Assembly: GCA_036365455.1 (NCBI GenBank)
Contig: JAWQUS010000002.1
Coordinates: 4,216,001 to 4,280,000, forward strand
Direction: 5' to 3'
From: Macrosoma leucophasiata
Taxonomy: Eukaryota; Arthropoda; Insecta; Lepidoptera; Hedylidae
DNA length: 64,000 bases
The position numbers and the translations under genes are program-made. The notes beneath the pieces were generated by a model. It was given only the letters and a program-made list of their open reading frames with translations, searched no databases and was not told the origin of the DNA. Shown here piece after piece: positions 62,941 to 64,000 of this stretch (position 1 is its first letter; each line of letters begins with the position of its first letter).

Positions 62941-63249
62941 ACTGCCTCGGTAGCCTAGTGGTAGTAGGCCACTACTTCTACGCTGAGGTCCTGGGTTCGA
63001 TTCCCGGGTAGGGGGTTATCAGAGATAATGGTGAAAAAGCCTTTATCTCTGGTTCTATTGGGATTTTTCCATTTTCTGGAAATTTCCCAGTACCTCAAAG
63101 TTTGGTAATGTGCCCGGAGATGTCAACAGGCTCGCCACCTGTTACATGGGCCAAAACGTAACCGGCGAATCGTGGGTGTTTGCATGTATGCTTGAATGCA
63201 TGCATTTACCTCTGCCTACCCCTTCGGGGATTACAGGCGTGAAGTTACG
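62941..63249 (+). mobile_element. SINE family B, full-length reference copy
   Basis: The head ACTGCCTCGGTAGCCTAGTGG (box A), GGTTCGATTCCCGGG (box B), the central TTCCATTTTCTGGAAATTTCC palindrome-like word, and the tail CTTCGGGGATTACAGGCGTGA are all intact. Confidence 0.93.
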
Positions 63250-64000
63250 AAGTTACGATATTGTATGTGATATTATAGCCCATATATCGACGGTCCCTAC
63301 GTAAAGTATTGAAACTGAAAATGCTTACTTTACAGGAGAGCAATTTAAAGTTTATTTTTGGCATAACTTTGTCCTAAATTATGATAAACTTATAAAAAAA
63401 TGTATTTATACTGGGTCAGGGTTACAAAATGGGGTGTTATGTACAGTTTGCTATATTAATGACAGCTTTTTAGAAAAATCAGTTACAATAATATTTCTCG
63501 AAATGTAACTCACATTCATAATCGAAACTGACCCATTCGATAGGTTACCCGGGAATGCATACACTAAAATATATCGTAAGTGCCCAGTTCGATTTTATAC
63601 ATTGTTTTAAAATGTTTATAATTTTGTGAAAGTCACAATCGATCACTTAAAATTTCATTAATATTTTGATGTTAATCCAAATAAAATAGTGTAATGTTTA
63701 TAAAATATGTTTATTTAAAATAAACAACCCGCAGTTTTGGGTCACTTACAAAATTGGTTCAATATTAATCAAGACAATGGCACTTTTAAAACGTTTCAAC
63801 TTGAGCTAAAATTAGTTTCTTAATATTAATGAGATCTATCCTTTTAATCACAGAAGTAGCAATATAACTATGCAATATAAATTGTAAATTGTAATAAAAA
63901 TTACAAAAAATCTTAATTATAAAAAATAAAAAAATCTCCTCTGTATACGATACCTCAAATTATCTCCCCTATCATTAAAAGACATCTTACAATCATTGTA
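63250..64000. other. AT-rich DNA
   Basis: No gene or repeat was recognised. It continues past the window edge. Confidence 0.4.

Overview
The window looks like nuclear DNA of a lepidopteran insect, most likely a butterfly. It is AT-rich, has almost no long open reading frame, and is packed with interspersed repeats whose layout matches butterfly and moth repeats I remember: a roughly 290 bp SINE family that resembles butterfly Metulj elements, tRNA-derived SINEs, non-LTR retrotransposon tails, a Penelope-like element, a BEL/Pao relic, short terminal-inverted-repeat elements and Helitron-like fragments. The species cannot be told from this alone.

No complete host gene is visible. The best host-gene evidence is one small terminal exon on the minus strand at 30507-30599: a splice acceptor followed by 30 codons and a stop. 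Its upstream exons would lie at higher coordinates, so much of the window may be intron or intergenic DNA. A THAP-like coding fragment lies at the left edge (79-171), and a GC-rich coding-like patch lies at 34694-34880. Everything else with coding character is a broken transposable element.

Layout. 1-2.3 kb: THAP-like fragment, unique DNA, and a GC-rich inverted-repeat element. 3-9.3 kb: dense SINEs and LINE tails. 10.1-11.3 kb: a triplicated segment not seen elsewhere in the window. 11.6-19.7 kb: Helitron-like pieces, SINEs, a Harbinger-type short element and a LINE C-terminus. 20.4-26.9 kb: a palindromic element, a 5S-rRNA-derived SINE, an RTE-like relic, a BEL/Pao pol relic, a large palindrome holding two SINE insertions, and a short LINE copy with target duplications. 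27-36 kb: SINE clusters, the terminal exon, a Penelope-like element, and a tandem 455 bp LINE-tail-like repeat. 36-47 kb: a hAT element inside an old SINE, LTR pieces, two interrupted reverse transcriptase relics, and a second Penelope-like copy. 47-64 kb: long unique stretches, several hairpins, a 1.1 kb foldback element, a LINE inserted in a SINE, and more SINEs.

Five SINE families are defined here and used in the entries. A: about 290 bp, begins ACTGGTGGTAGAGCTCC, ends in an A tail, Metulj-like. B: about 310 bp, tRNA-like head, tail like an RTE-type LINE. C: about 200 bp, a second tRNA-derived family. D: about 350 bp, with a head matching 5S rRNA. E: a short tRNA-like head ending in GACTTCAGGC when read on the plus strand in reverse. 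Families A and B have 3' ends like those of LINEs in the same window, which suggests that those LINEs mobilise them. Family assignments come from recall and by-eye alignment; no database search was run.
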